Position numbers and translations under genes: made by a program
Shown here: positions 11,848-22,228 of the stretch, in pieces
Position numbering within the stretch: position 1 is the stretch's first letter
Layout of the letters: each line of letters opens with the position of its first letter
NCBI RefSeq assembly: GCF_041146395.1
Contig: NC_090984.1
Location: 88,299,114 to 88,363,113 of the forward strand
From: Eulemur rufifrons
Lineage: Eukaryota > Chordata > Mammalia > Primates > Lemuridae
Length of the DNA: 64,000 nt
Direction: 5' to 3'
Notes under the pieces: generated by a model
The model's database searches: none
Told to the model about the DNA's origin: nothing
What the model saw: only the letters and a program-made list of their open reading frames with translations

Positions 11848-12112
11848 TCATAGTAACTAACATTTTTTTTTGAATGCCCACTCTGAGCCCAGTTCTGTAC
11901 TAAGCACTTTATAAAAATTATCTCATTTAAATTCCACAGCAGTATCTATGAGCTAGGTTGTAGTTTTATGATCATTTTTAAATGAGGAAACAGGCTTAGA
12001 GAGACTCAGCAATTCACCTAGGGTCACATAGCTGGTTAAGTTGTAGAATCGATATTCAATCCCAGGCAGTCTGACACCAGGATCCAAGCTTTTGAGTTCT
12101 GTATTGTTCCTT
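11848..12112 (-). mobile_element. MIR SINE, nearly full length (antisense)
   Basis: The antisense order is 'agttctgtactaagcacttt', 'tctcatttaaattccacagc', 'aatgaggaaacaggcttaga', 'agggtcacatagctgg' and 'tcaatcccaggcagtctgac', covering almost the whole MIR. Confidence 0.9.
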
Positions 12113-12164
12113 GGCAATACAGCCCCATCCTGTTTTCCCAACTTTAACTCTGACTCTTCCTATC

Positions 12165-12520
12165 GCCCCCTCACCTCACTCTGTTTCAGCCACGCTGACA
12201 GATTTACTCTAACTAGAAACAAGCCAGGCTCTTTCATGCCTTCTTGACTTGGCAAATGCTGTTGCGTCTGCCTAGAACATTCGATCCGCTCCCCACCTTT
12301 TCCGTCAGTTGGGCTCACCCCTCTGGAATGAGTCCAAGCGTCACTGCTCCTGTGGAAGCTTCTAAGTCAAGTGCTGTTCCCGGCTCCTCCTGTTTTTCTG
12401 TAGCACGCATGTCCTTGTGTTGTTTCAGTGTTTCAGCCTGTGAATCATTTGAGGCAGGACCTTGTTTTACTCCGATTGCACTCTAAAGTTATCTAGTGTC
12501 TGCGATATCACTGTTACTCA
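12165..12520 (+). mobile_element. LINE-2 fragment (sense)
   Basis: 'ctgtttcagccacgctgac', 'ttggcaaatgctgttgcgtc' and 'tgcctagaacattcgatcc' match the sense L2 3' region, the part preceding the 3' UTR. It is diverged towards the 3' side. Confidence 0.7.
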
Positions 12521-14138
12521 ATCCTTTAGGCAGGGTTTCCCGGGAAACAGACACTGAGAAGTGTTTTGGGAACAGCACCTGGGAGGAGGTGAGGTTAGCA
12601 GAAGTGAGCAGAGGGACAGTTACTTCAGGAGCCTCAGCTGATCCATGAGGAGCTCTGGGGGTGGGACTGTCCTTTGGACTTGTTCCGCACTGAGGCCAAG
12701 GTCAGGCGTTTGTTCCCCAGCATCTATGCATCACTGGGCGAGCTGCTCCAGAAAAGGGGCACAATCTTAGGTGACACTAGAGCAATTCTGGGAGGAGAAC
12801 TTAGCTTCGAGTCTGAAACACCCCAAACACTTAGGACAGCTCAGGAAGTGAATGCTTCAGTTCTGAAGGGGAACTGGCTCGCCCGACGCATGCGCCACCC
12901 TCAGCAAATGGCAGCTGAAAGAATGAATCCTCGAAGGGGGCCTGTCTTAAGCAACTGCTGTAAATACTGTGTGTAGCCTCCGCTGCATATGGTAGTCTTT
13001 AAAAACTAGAGGAAAAGATTTTAGAGAATTTGGAAATGGATTAGAGCATTAATTGATTACATCTGTGTTAAGAAAATAGATCTTTGTTTGATCTTACCAG
13101 AATAGAAAAGTTCCTCATGTAGTGAACATTGCATATCTATATTTGACGTTCCTGGAGAAGGGAGGGTGTATGGCTTTACACTGAAAAAGGCTTTCATTTT
13201 GCTTTGTGATCTGATAAGCATGCGTGTGATAATGAGTGTATGGTAAGCATAGTTAATAGTTACTAGATCCTGAGACCATGAATGTGATGTTAGTACATAC
13301 TTTTTTTTTTTTTTTTCTTACTAAGGTCACTTAGGATTAAATGGGCCTGTTCTGGCTTTTTCTGGAGACTTCTCTTCTCAAAGTGAACCAGTGCCTTACG
13401 GTGCCAATGTGCTCTGAGTGTTAGGTTTAGCCTTATCCCATAGAATTTGTAAGTCAGCAGTTTCCCTCCTCCCCGTTCCTGTAGTTTTGTTGATTTAGTC
13501 CTAGGATGCGTTTTGGTTGATTTATAGCCTCCTTAAGACATACTGAATTTGCATTCTGGTTCCTCCCTCCCGGGAGGAGGCAGAAGTAGCCCACTGGGTT
13601 CAGACTTTCCCCTAGAAGCCACAGAACCTTTGACCTCAGGCTGCCCTGTGGAATCTGAGCCACCTCTGGAGAGACTCAGAAAGACTGAGCCTGTTAATGG
13701 ACTCCATTCATTTGCAGCACGTCTCAAATTGTGGTCATTTAGAGCATTACTATGGAATTGTTTATTGGCCTGTATAAACACATACACCATTTATCACTAT
13801 AAACGTAACAGGTGCTTCCCAAGCAGCCAGCTGCAGATACTATAGGGTCTCCAAAGCAGTGACAAAACAGTCTTTTTCAGGCTCGGCTCACTTCACAAAG
13901 AACTGCAGAAACCTCAGCCTCCTTTACATTCTTCCTTTGGGCTCAAGGCAGGAGAAGTTGGAGAGAGGAACTCTGTGGTATCTTGCAAACTGATGTCTTT
14001 CTCCACATGTTACATAGTGCCCTGACTTTCCGTTGAAAATGCAATTGTTAGAGGATCCATCCATGATAGTATAACGAGTGCTCTTATTTTTTTTTTCATC
14101 TTGATGGAGGGAATTCTCGGTAGTTCATACCAATGGCC
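12521..14138. other. Unique sequence, no gene seen
   Basis: 12530-12980 is GC-richer and contains a 100-codon frame (12674-12976) with no recognisable domain. It may be an old repeat that I cannot name. 13303-13318 is a short T run. The rest is ordinary non-coding DNA. Confidence 0.4.
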
Positions 14139-16010
14139 TCATTCATTCATTCATTCATTCAACAAACACGTGGAGTACCTACCACGTGCTATAAGCACTG
14201 CTTCAGATACTAGGGGTATAGCTATAAACAGAACAGATCAAGTCTCTGCTCTCATGGTGCTTGTACCCTAGTGAGGGGAAAGATTCTCTATGAGCAAATC
14301 AGTATAATCAGGAGAAGACCTGTGCTGCAAAGGAGCGTAAAGCCAGAAGAGGGATATAGAGCAATGGTGGGGTGAGTGCCATTTACCAGAGATAAGGTGA
14401 TATTTAAGCAGAGATTTGAAGGGGGCGAGGAATGAGCCATGTGGGTATCTAACAAAAGAGCAATGCAGGCTATGGATGGACATCGGATTTTACTCTGAGA
14501 CAAGGATGCACGGAAGGGTTCTGAGCAGATAAATGACATGCTCTGGCTCATAGTTTAACAAGATCACTCTGGCTGCTGCGGAGAATAGACTGCAGGGGCT
14601 GGGGCAAGAACAGAAGAGAGACCAGTTAGGAGGCCACTGCCATTGCCAAGCAGAGGGATGATGATGTCTTGCGACAGGATGATAATGGTGGACATGCTGA
14701 GAAGTGGTCAAATTTGGGGTCTATTTGGAAGGAAAGGTGAACAGAATTTGGTGATGGATTGAATGTGAGTGTGAGAGAAAGAGAAGATGACTCCAAGGAT
14801 TTTGGCTTTAGCAATAGGTTAAAATGGAAAAGTCATTTACTGACGTGGGGACAACTGAAAGAGGATCAGATGTGAGTGGAAAAAGAAGAGCTCCACTTTG
14901 ACATATAAGGTGCTGAGTAAGTGGTTGGAGCTATGAGCTTGGCATTAAGATGTTGGGGCTGGAGATATAAATTTGGGATCCTCAGCATATGGATACTATT
15001 TTAAGCCAGAGCACTAAATGATATCACCCAGAGAGTGAGTGGAGATAGAGAATATATCCAAGGACGAGGTCTAAAACTCTCCAATAGTTAGAGGCCAGAA
15101 GAGACTGAGAAAGAGTGGCCATGGAGGTCTTCCTGGAAATGAAGTGAAGAAAGTATTTCAAGCAGAAAGGATCAAGTAGGCAAAATACTCCCATGAATTA
15201 GGTTAAATGATGAGTTAGAAATGAGCATTGGCTTTGGCAATAGAAAGTCATTGGAGACCTTGTCATGAGCAATCTCAGTGGAGTATAGGATTGAAAGTCA
15301 AATTGGGGTGAGTTCAAAAAAGAATTGAAGGAGAAGTGGAAATAACAAGAATGTGCAAGCCTTTGTGGCAGTTTTGCTGTAAAAAGGAACACAGAAATGT
15401 AGCTGGAGGGGGTTGTGGAGTCTAGGGAAGCTTTTTTAAAAAAAGGTGTGGGGTACAACCGAGTGTTTGTATGACAGTGGAAATGAACCAGTAGAGCAGA
15501 AAAAAATGATGAAGTAGGAGAGAGATGACATCACTGTAGGAGCTATGTCCTTGCGTGGAGGAGTGGGGGTGGGATTCAGCACACAAGTGGAAAGTTTGGG
15601 CTTTGCTAGGGCGCGGATGACTTACTCATTGCGGTGAGAGAGAGAAGGCTGTCTGGGGGCACAGATGCTGTTAAGAGGAGTGCATGCAGGTCCTCTTTTG
15701 ATTGCTTCTATTTTCTTGGTGAACTGAGAAGCAAGGTGAAGGGCTAAAAATGAGAATGGAGAGTGTTGGAGATTTGAAGAGAGGTAAGAAGGGATGAAGC
15801 AGGTGTCTAGAACAGTGGCAGGGGCAGGACAAATCAACAATGCAAACGTAGTGCGATGCAGAGCCAAGGTCTCACTTTAGATTTTGAAAAGAGACCTGTC
15901 GGTGTGGTTGTGTGGTTTCCCCGAGCCGTGTTCAGTCACCAAGGCAGACTTGTGGAGAGGGTAAAATGCTGGGGTTTTGTCAGGTGATGGCAGAGGGGCT
16001 GAGTAACCAA
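14139..16010 (-). mobile_element. Long LINE-2 copy with fossil reverse transcriptase
   Basis: The element starts on the + strand with its (ATTC)n 3' tail (14139-14160), followed by the antisense L2 end (GAGTACCTACCACGTGCTAT). It then runs through about 1.8 kb of antisense coding body. Minus-strand frames translate to L2 reverse-transcriptase pieces: AARVILLNYEPEHV within 14490-14711, SYISVFLFTAKLPQRLAHSC and LLMTRSP within 15198-15458, and KKIEAIKRG within 15622-15867. The frame is broken by many stops and shifts. L2 copies are usually a few hundred bases, so this one is long. It belongs to the CR1/L2 clade and has long been inactive. Confidence 0.9.
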
Positions 16011-16887
16011 CTGACCATGAACTCTAAATGGAAAATGAATGGGAAACTACATCCCATCTCACTACTGGTAGTTGTTTGTCTACGTTAAGCCGCAGAACAC
16101 ATCTCTTTGACATCTCTGAAATTTGTCCAGAGTGAACGGGACAGGAATATGAGTATCTTTTCATCCAAAGCCCCTCCCCTGTGCCACTGAATATCATACT
16201 CCTGCCACGGACATGTGCCCCAACCTTCAATCCCATCCATACACGGAGGCACGAGCCCAGAGAGGGTATGATTGTAGGACAGTCCTTACTTCCCAGTGGC
16301 TGAAGGCGCCGTCTTATCACTAGCCCCACCCTTCCCCCAGCACCCAGTCATTTTCTTTTTTCCAACTCAGCTAAGACTTTGGTTTCTCATGTAGCAGGAG
16401 CCCTTTGATGGTGCCCAGAACATTCCTAAGCTCCATATACATGGGAGTCCAAATGCTGAGACCTCTGTCATCAAATTTCCCCATTAATATATTTTCTCTC
16501 TGTGTGTAGATCCTATAGTTCCCAGGAAATTTGAAGAATAAACAAGGTGGTTATTTATTTATATTGTTGCAATAGAGGTCCACTCTTGCATTTATTTAGT
16601 GATAGACTTAGGAATGACAAAAAGCTTTCCTTTCTTTTGTAAGCTTTTTGAAAATGGCTGTCCCAAATACAATTTTATGTTTAAAGCAGCAATGATATAT
16701 ATCCCTGTTCTGAGTGTCAGAGGTTTATCACTTGAAAATGATCTTGTCATTCTGAGTCTTAACACATTGTTTTTTTTCTCCCAAATTAACTGGGATTTTC
16801 CATTAAACAATGATGATCTTACAAAAATTTTCTTTCTCATTTATAATGTCTTGACACAAAACATCTAATAAGCAGTGATGTGAATTT
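16011..16887. other. Unique sequence, no gene seen
   Basis: AT-rich towards 16500-16880. The frames at 16592-16840 (-) and 16599-16868 (+) occupy the same bases on opposite strands and have no known domain. Confidence 0.45.
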
Positions 16888-17045
16888 TTTTATTTCAAAA
16901 TATTAAGGGTAAAAATGTTTTTGGTACATGGATAGCTTTTCTAATGCTTAAGTCAGGGGTATTAGTGTGCCCATCACCTGAATAGTGTTCATTGTACCTG
17001 TAAGGTAGGTTTGTATCCCTCCTTTCCTCCCCTTCCCCCCAGTAA
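16888..17045 (-). mobile_element. L1 3' end (antisense), same type as 49487 and 55315
   Basis: Read on the + strand it is the reverse of an L1 tail: 'TTTTATTTCAAAATATTAAG', 'CATGGATAGCTTTTC', 'GTGCCCATCACCTGAATAGT', 'GTTCATTGTACC'. These are the same words, reversed, as in the two sense copies further on. The pyrimidine run at about 17020-17042 corresponds to the purine-rich part of the L1 3' UTR. The element is 5' truncated. Confidence 0.85.
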
Positions 17046-18204
17046 TGTAAAATTGAAATCACAGAAACAAGCCTTCTGTTATTGTCTTGGAGTTAAAAAT
17101 CCAAAATCATAAAACTCATGCTGATTTTCCAATGGTCCTTAATTTTTTTTCTTACTGTTTGCCCAAGGCAGCTAAATGCTTATGTGCATGTTTTCTTGTA
17201 TGGTTTGGAATTATACATTTTCTTACCATATCAGATGTTTCTTGTGTTTGTGCTGTGCAAGCTTTCTCTTCTGAAAGCCAGCCCTCTTTCAAGCCTTAGA
17301 AACAGGGCCAAGCTGGCTGCAGAGCTGAAAGCAGCCCTGCTGTATCAATCACTGCAGCTTGACTCACTTAAGCCAGACCCTGCCTCCCAGCTCCCCTGCT
17401 AATCCCCCACAGCGGGCTCTCGTTAGAATGACCGTGACTTCTGTGACTTGACTTGGGTGAGGACTGGAGATAGAGGCGGCTGCCTGAGCCTCTGCTGACG
17501 TCAGAGGAGCGATGGGAAAGGGAAGAGAGGAAGTGATGGATGATTTCCAAGTGCCCAAGTCGCAGGAGGCAGCGGGGGGAGAGGAGACTCCCCCGAGGTG
17601 CTGCCTTTAGCCCCAGGAGCCTGGGCCTCTCTGCCTCGTAGGGCAGGGCCACTCTGCTCCTGGCCATGCTTTAGAACTAGGAGAACAGTATTTACAGAGG
17701 CCAGAGGAAAAGGGCTGCTTTGGAGCAAGGGTGCTCTGGAATTCTTCCCGCCCACATTTAACTTGGCATTATTCATGGCAAATCCACCTCCTGCATGGTG
17801 ATGTTGGAAGGGAATTACGAGAAGACAATAGTCCACTTTATAAAGCAGATGTTTCCAGCTCCTGTTTTCACCTTCTTCACGTCCTGTCATCACTCCTGGA
17901 AGTGCAGAGTTTTCACAGATTGGAAAGGAATTGTCTGGAAGAAAGGCTATCCCTGCACGTGTTGGACATGGGATGCGGTGGCTTAGCACGCACGTTCAGG
18001 TGGGGCTGGAGTGGCGACAGGAAGGGCATGCGGGGGACAGTCCAGCGCCTATTCAAGTCTTATCAATGGCTTTTCTCATACTTAGCATGCAACCTACCCT
18101 TCTACCACAGCTGAATCCTACACCTGCCCAGCTCTTTCCTGCTCGGGCTCCCACAAAGGCTCTTTCTAGCGACAGAACCCCCATGGTTTCCACAGCACTT
18201 GCAA
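17046..18204. other. Unique sequence with a GC-richer core (17300-17700)
   Basis: No assignable gene. The core has higher GC and a consensus CRE palindrome (separate entry). The 162-codon minus frame at 17501-17989 and the plus frames across it have no domain and overlap one another. A promoter, enhancer or non-coding exon is possible but not shown. Confidence 0.4.
17496..17503. promoter_or_regulatory. Candidate CRE site (TGACGTCA)
   Basis: This is the exact palindromic CREB/ATF binding site, and its CpG is retained despite CpG loss across the window. It lies in the GC-richer unique block at 17300-17700. The site is seen in the sequence; function is inferred only. Confidence 0.35.
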
Positions 18205-18435
18205 TACTAGCCAACATCTGTCACGTGCTCACGAGGCACCAGACACTGTTCTAAGTACTGTATACAATTATTTCATTTAATTCTCGTGGCTGTGAAGTGG
18301 GAATTATTACCCCTAGTTTACAGATGAAAAAACAAAGGCACAGAAAGGTTAAGCAAACTGTCAAAGTTTCATAGCCAATGAACGGCTCAATCAGGATTTG
18401 ATTCTAGGTCTGTTTGACTTCAGAAACTGCTCTGT
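18205..18435 (-). mobile_element. MIR SINE (antisense)
   Basis: 'ggcaccagacactgttctaa', 'atttcatttaattctcgtgg', 'tttacagatgaaaaaacaaa' and 'ggcacagaaaggttaagcaa' follow the antisense MIR order. Confidence 0.88.
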
Positions 18436-18479
18436 TTTATTTTGTCTTTTTGAAAGAACCCTTTTATCTTGTTTTATTC

Positions 18480-18595
18480 CACTGGATCTAAGTTCCTTGA
18501 GGGCAGGGGCTGTGTCTCTTGTATGTAACACTTTCCCTGTAGCAACTAGCATAATACTGCCAGATAGTAAATATTTATTAAAATAATGAATAAAA
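18480..18595 (+). mobile_element. LINE-2 3' end (sense)
   Basis: 'agttccttgagggcaggggc', 'tgtgtctcttgta' and 'aaatatttattaaaataatg' match the highly characteristic L2 3' end. Confidence 0.85.
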
Positions 18596-18714
18596 AGTGA
18601 AATAGGGTGTAGTTACAGCCTCCAGCTACGTCACTGGGGACACGCTGATGTTTCATTAAGGTTCCCATTCTCAGGGGACATGATCCTCAGCCCCTGAAAT
18701 TTCCCTCCACCATC

Positions 18715-19085
18715 GAGTTTGAGCAGTAATTTGGAAGACAGATTTGGGAAGAGATTCCTCTCCTCTGAGATCCACACCCACATGTCCAACTACCAGCTTG
18801 ACATGACCACTTGGATGCCCACTAGGTTTCACAAATTTAATATTTCTCAATTGGTCCTTCCTCATTCTTTTCTACCTGAGTCAGTGGCCATACCACCCAC
18901 CTGCGTGCCACACTGTAGAACCCTGAGAGACATTCTTGATGCCTTCCTTTCCTTTGTTAGTCACTTCCAATCCGATTACAAGTCCTGATATTCAGCATCC
19001 ACAATCTAGCTTTAGATTGTGCATATCTCCCACCACCATCACTTCTAGTCTGGACCATTTTAATGGCCTCCTTACCTAGAGGATC
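18715..19085 (+). mobile_element. LINE-2 coding fragment (sense)
   Basis: The frame at 18719-18988 contains HTHMSNYQLDMTTWMPTRFH, which aligns with the L2 reverse-transcriptase stretch in which CLLDISTWM is typical. Downstream, 'cttctagtctggaccatttt' matches the next L2 block. It sits 3' of a separate L2 end, so it is a different copy or a rearranged one. Confidence 0.75.
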
Positions 19086-20344
19086 CTCGATTTTGAGCAT
19101 GCTTTCTGGATCTTTGTGGATTCTAGTGAATCCAAAAGGTCGTTATGAATTCCTCTAAGAGGAAGAAGATATTTTGTCAGGAAAGCATCACCAGTCAGGG
19201 CTGCACACAGCACAGGAGGTAGGGTTGGTTCATTTGAGCATGATATTGGGTAGTGTAGGCTGGAGAAAGTGGTTGGCAGGACTTGGTGATCTGGGCATCC
19301 TTCTGCTGGGCAAAGCTCAGCCGCCAGGCCCTGAGATGGCTGTGGGTGCTGCCCTTCTGCCCTTCCCACCATTTCTTTACATATCTTCACTGCTGGAGTC
19401 TCCTTGGAGATTTGGGGGCCCTGATGCTGACAGCATGGCTTTCCTACTTCTCCCCTCTGTCTTCCTGTCCTTATCTCAGCCTACTTGCATCTTTCTCAAG
19501 GCACACAGGCAGACGAGCCCAGGACCCCTAGCTTAAAAAGGAGTCCTAACGGAGTTGGGAGGCACGTGGGAATGTCCTCATCAGCTTTTCTCAAATACCC
19601 AGATACTTTCAAGCCAGACTGATAGCTTGAAAATCTCCTAGACCACCTTGGGAACTTACAGGCTTGGGGTAGATATGTGGGTTTGGTGGGGAAGTTTGAA
19701 CTAACCTGTTTATTCTCCTTATTTCCTGGCATGTGTCAAGTCCGAACCTGGAGACAGTTCTCAGGGAGGGGTCTCAGGGAGGGTGAAGAATTTTCTGGAA
19801 AGGAGATCAGTGGTATATCTAACCCTCAACAAACACTGCTCCTCCCATATATATCCCCCTCCCCAATTAACACTCAGACACTACTGGAACCTTGGCAAAG
19901 CCTGGACAATAGAGAAGAAAAAGCAGTGTTTTTGATACAAGATGGAGTGTCCAGAGACCAAAGACCAAGAGATGGTGGCCAAGGGAAGGAGAGTTCACAG
20001 GCAGAGAAGAAGATTCAGAGAAATGAGGATGCTTGTGGGAGAAAAAATATAAAGCAATATAAACACTTACATGTTTAGTGATTTTTTAAAATGGTCGTAT
20101 AGGAAGAGAGGATTATTTCTTTCATGTTGGAGTGCTAGTTTCTTGAAGACAAAGGTCATGTTTTGGTCATTTTGTGTCCTTCTCACCACCCCAGGGCCTT
20201 GTGTAAGCTCATCAGATAGTAGTTGTGTGTATACAGAGCCTCAAAATAATCGACAGAGACTCCATGTGAAATATTCTCTACACATCTCCATGGTAGCCAC
20301 CATCTGGGCTTCTGGGAGGATGGAAAATAATTTCTATGTCAGGG
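19086..20344. other. Unique sequence; weak L2 trace
   Basis: No gene seen. 20130-20225 ('tttcttgaagacaaaggtca', 'ccagggccttgtgtaag') resembles the sense L2 3' end. The 133-codon frame at 19677-20078 has no recognisable domain. Confidence 0.4.
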
Positions 20345-20640
20345 TGGCTCCAAGATTATTCCAAACTGTCATGCAGAGGATTATCAGAGAGAGAAATTTT
20401 GCAGTCTCTCTGGGGCTTCTTTGAAGAAGGTGTTTATAACACATTTTGCTGACTGCTTCCATAAATCCCGAGAGTGCTGATAATTTTTCATCAAAAAATA
20501 AGAAGTGAAAATGAAGCAATTTGGCTGTGAGAACATCCTTGAATTTCTGCTGGTTGCTTCTAATTGTAATTTGGTTATGAATAAATTTTTATCATTTGCA
20601 TTAGGATATGAGGGAAAATACACCCCGATCTTTAGAATGG
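20345..20640. repeat. Unassigned ancient repeat, copy 2
   Basis: Partner of 9262-9560, in the same orientation, about 11.1 kb away. Both copies are open in the same relative frame across the best block: MKMKQFGCENILEFLLVAS here, MEMRQLGCESLLGLLLVTS in copy 1. Base differences are not concentrated at third positions, so I treat this as an old repeat and not as a protein family. Confidence 0.65.
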
Positions 20641-20998
20641 CAGAATTTCTAAAAACATCTCAAAGTTCAGGGGGCAAGGAGAAGTCTCTGAAACGAGCTT
20701 GGCCAGCACTCTTAACACAGGGAGGAAATTTTCATTCCCTAAGAACCATTGACCTGGGCTCTCCTTTAGCCTTTGTAGTGCAAGCACTGGATTTGTGGAA
20801 CATTTGGCTGGTCATTAATTAGAAGCTAGTGCTCCTTATGGGTGGGGAGCCAATGTTCAGATTCAAGGGTCTGAAGTTTGGGATGAGGCCAGCTTTGGAA
20901 CATCGTATTTTTCTTGTTCTTTAATAATTAAAAATAACAAAAGTGAAAACAAATTTTGAAATAATGAGAGGAATACCAACAAGGAATTGAAATACTAA
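20641..20998. other. Unique sequence, no gene seen
   Basis: No recognised element. The open frame that starts in the repeat copy runs to 20822 without any domain. Confidence 0.45.
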
Positions 20999-21205
20999 TA
21001 GTTAACATTTAGTGAGTGCTTTCTAGGTGCCAACAGCTATTTTATGTGCATTAAGAGATTTAATACTCACGACAGCCCTATGCTTAGAGATGAGGGTGTT
21101 CATTGCATCCTCATTTTCTAGAAACAGAAAAGTGAAATAAGCCACCCAAAGTCACACAGCATAGATAGCCACATTAGTCTGATGCCAAAGCTGGGTTCCT
21201 ACCCA
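20999..21205 (-). mobile_element. MIR SINE (antisense)
   Basis: 'gttaacatttagtgagtgct', 'aagagatttaatactcacga' and 'ccacccaaagtcacacagc' follow the antisense MIR order. Confidence 0.85.
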
Positions 21206-22030
21206 AGCGATACCCCCTGGAGTTAGTGCTAAACCTAAATGAAAAGATAGGGGACCCAGGACCATGGGCTTTATATTCTGTGGTGAGCTCTGGTACCTAG
21301 GCCCCTGATAGTTAACCCAATAGAAAAATAAAAAAAGATGGAAACACAAGGGTCTACCCTATGTCTTCTGTTAGTCCAAGGCCAGGCTGCTGAAGCCAGT
21401 TTTGAGGCAGCTTAAGATTTTCCCTTTCCGTGGCCAGATCTGTTTTAGATCGAATCTTCCAGCTGGTCCTGATTTGCAGAATGGCGCTCAGTTTTCCAAA
21501 CAAGTCGTGCACTGGCATCTCGGAATTCCATGCCAGCTAATGCTGGTTCGGTGGTGCCACAATTCCCATGGTCAGGGTATATGCTCCCCCTTCTTTTTTC
21601 CCCCTTAAAAGTGGAGCATAACAATTCTTTCTTATTGTTGCATGTTGTAATATTTTCACATGTAATTTTCTCCTTCAGTTCATTGCTGCCTACAAAAGAG
21701 GTTGTGGGTATGATTATTGTATTATGTTTGTAATAGAAAACAGCTGACTTCATGGATTTTTACATTTTACCTAGTTTTCCAGCTGGGTCTGACTTTGGCT
21801 TGTCATGTGAGGCGTAGGGGGAGATGGTTTAGAGGAGAAGGGGGGTGGTGTCAGATCATTGCTTGTGCAGCCAACATCAATAGTCAACCAGCGCCGGAGA
21901 TGAAAGAACAGTACAATATTCTTTTAAGGAAAAACTCTCTTGGAGCCCAATGAGGGTTTCTGGAGAGCAACTAACAAACATAAAAAAGGGAGAGAGAAAA
22001 GGTGTCAGTGAATGTGTGGGTCATGATACC
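21206..22030. other. Unique sequence, no gene seen
   Basis: No recognised repeat or gene. Frames here are short and overlap on both strands. Confidence 0.45.
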
Positions 22031-22228
22031 AACGCCACCATTTTATTGAGTGCTTCTTATATGCCAGGCACTGTGCCAAGTACTTTATTGTCACAGCAAC
22101 CCCATTTTGCAGACGAGACAACTGAAACTAGAGAGGATAAGGACAAGATGTGAGCAGGGGAGCTGGGATTCAGGCATGAGACTTTCTGAAGCCAGAGCCC
22201 AGGCTGTAACCACTCAGGCTACCCTCCT
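22031..22228 (-). mobile_element. MIR SINE (antisense)
   Basis: 'attgagtgcttcttatatgc', 'caggcactgtgccaagtact', 'ttgcagacgagacaactgaa' and 'gccagagcccaggctgtaac' are in antisense MIR order. Confidence 0.88.

Noticed and set aside
14139..14160. Independent (ATTC)n microsatellite
   Set aside because: It is at the 3' terminus of the antisense L2, where L2 carries its own TGAATGAA tail.
17300..17700. CpG island
   Set aside because: GC is raised but CpG pairs remain sparse by eye; most cytosines are in CC, CA or CT.
17501..17989. 162-codon minus open frame, the longest in the window
   Set aside because: It lies in GC-richer DNA where stops are rarer, overlaps several frames on both strands and shows no domain, repeat-free conservation evidence or exon boundaries.
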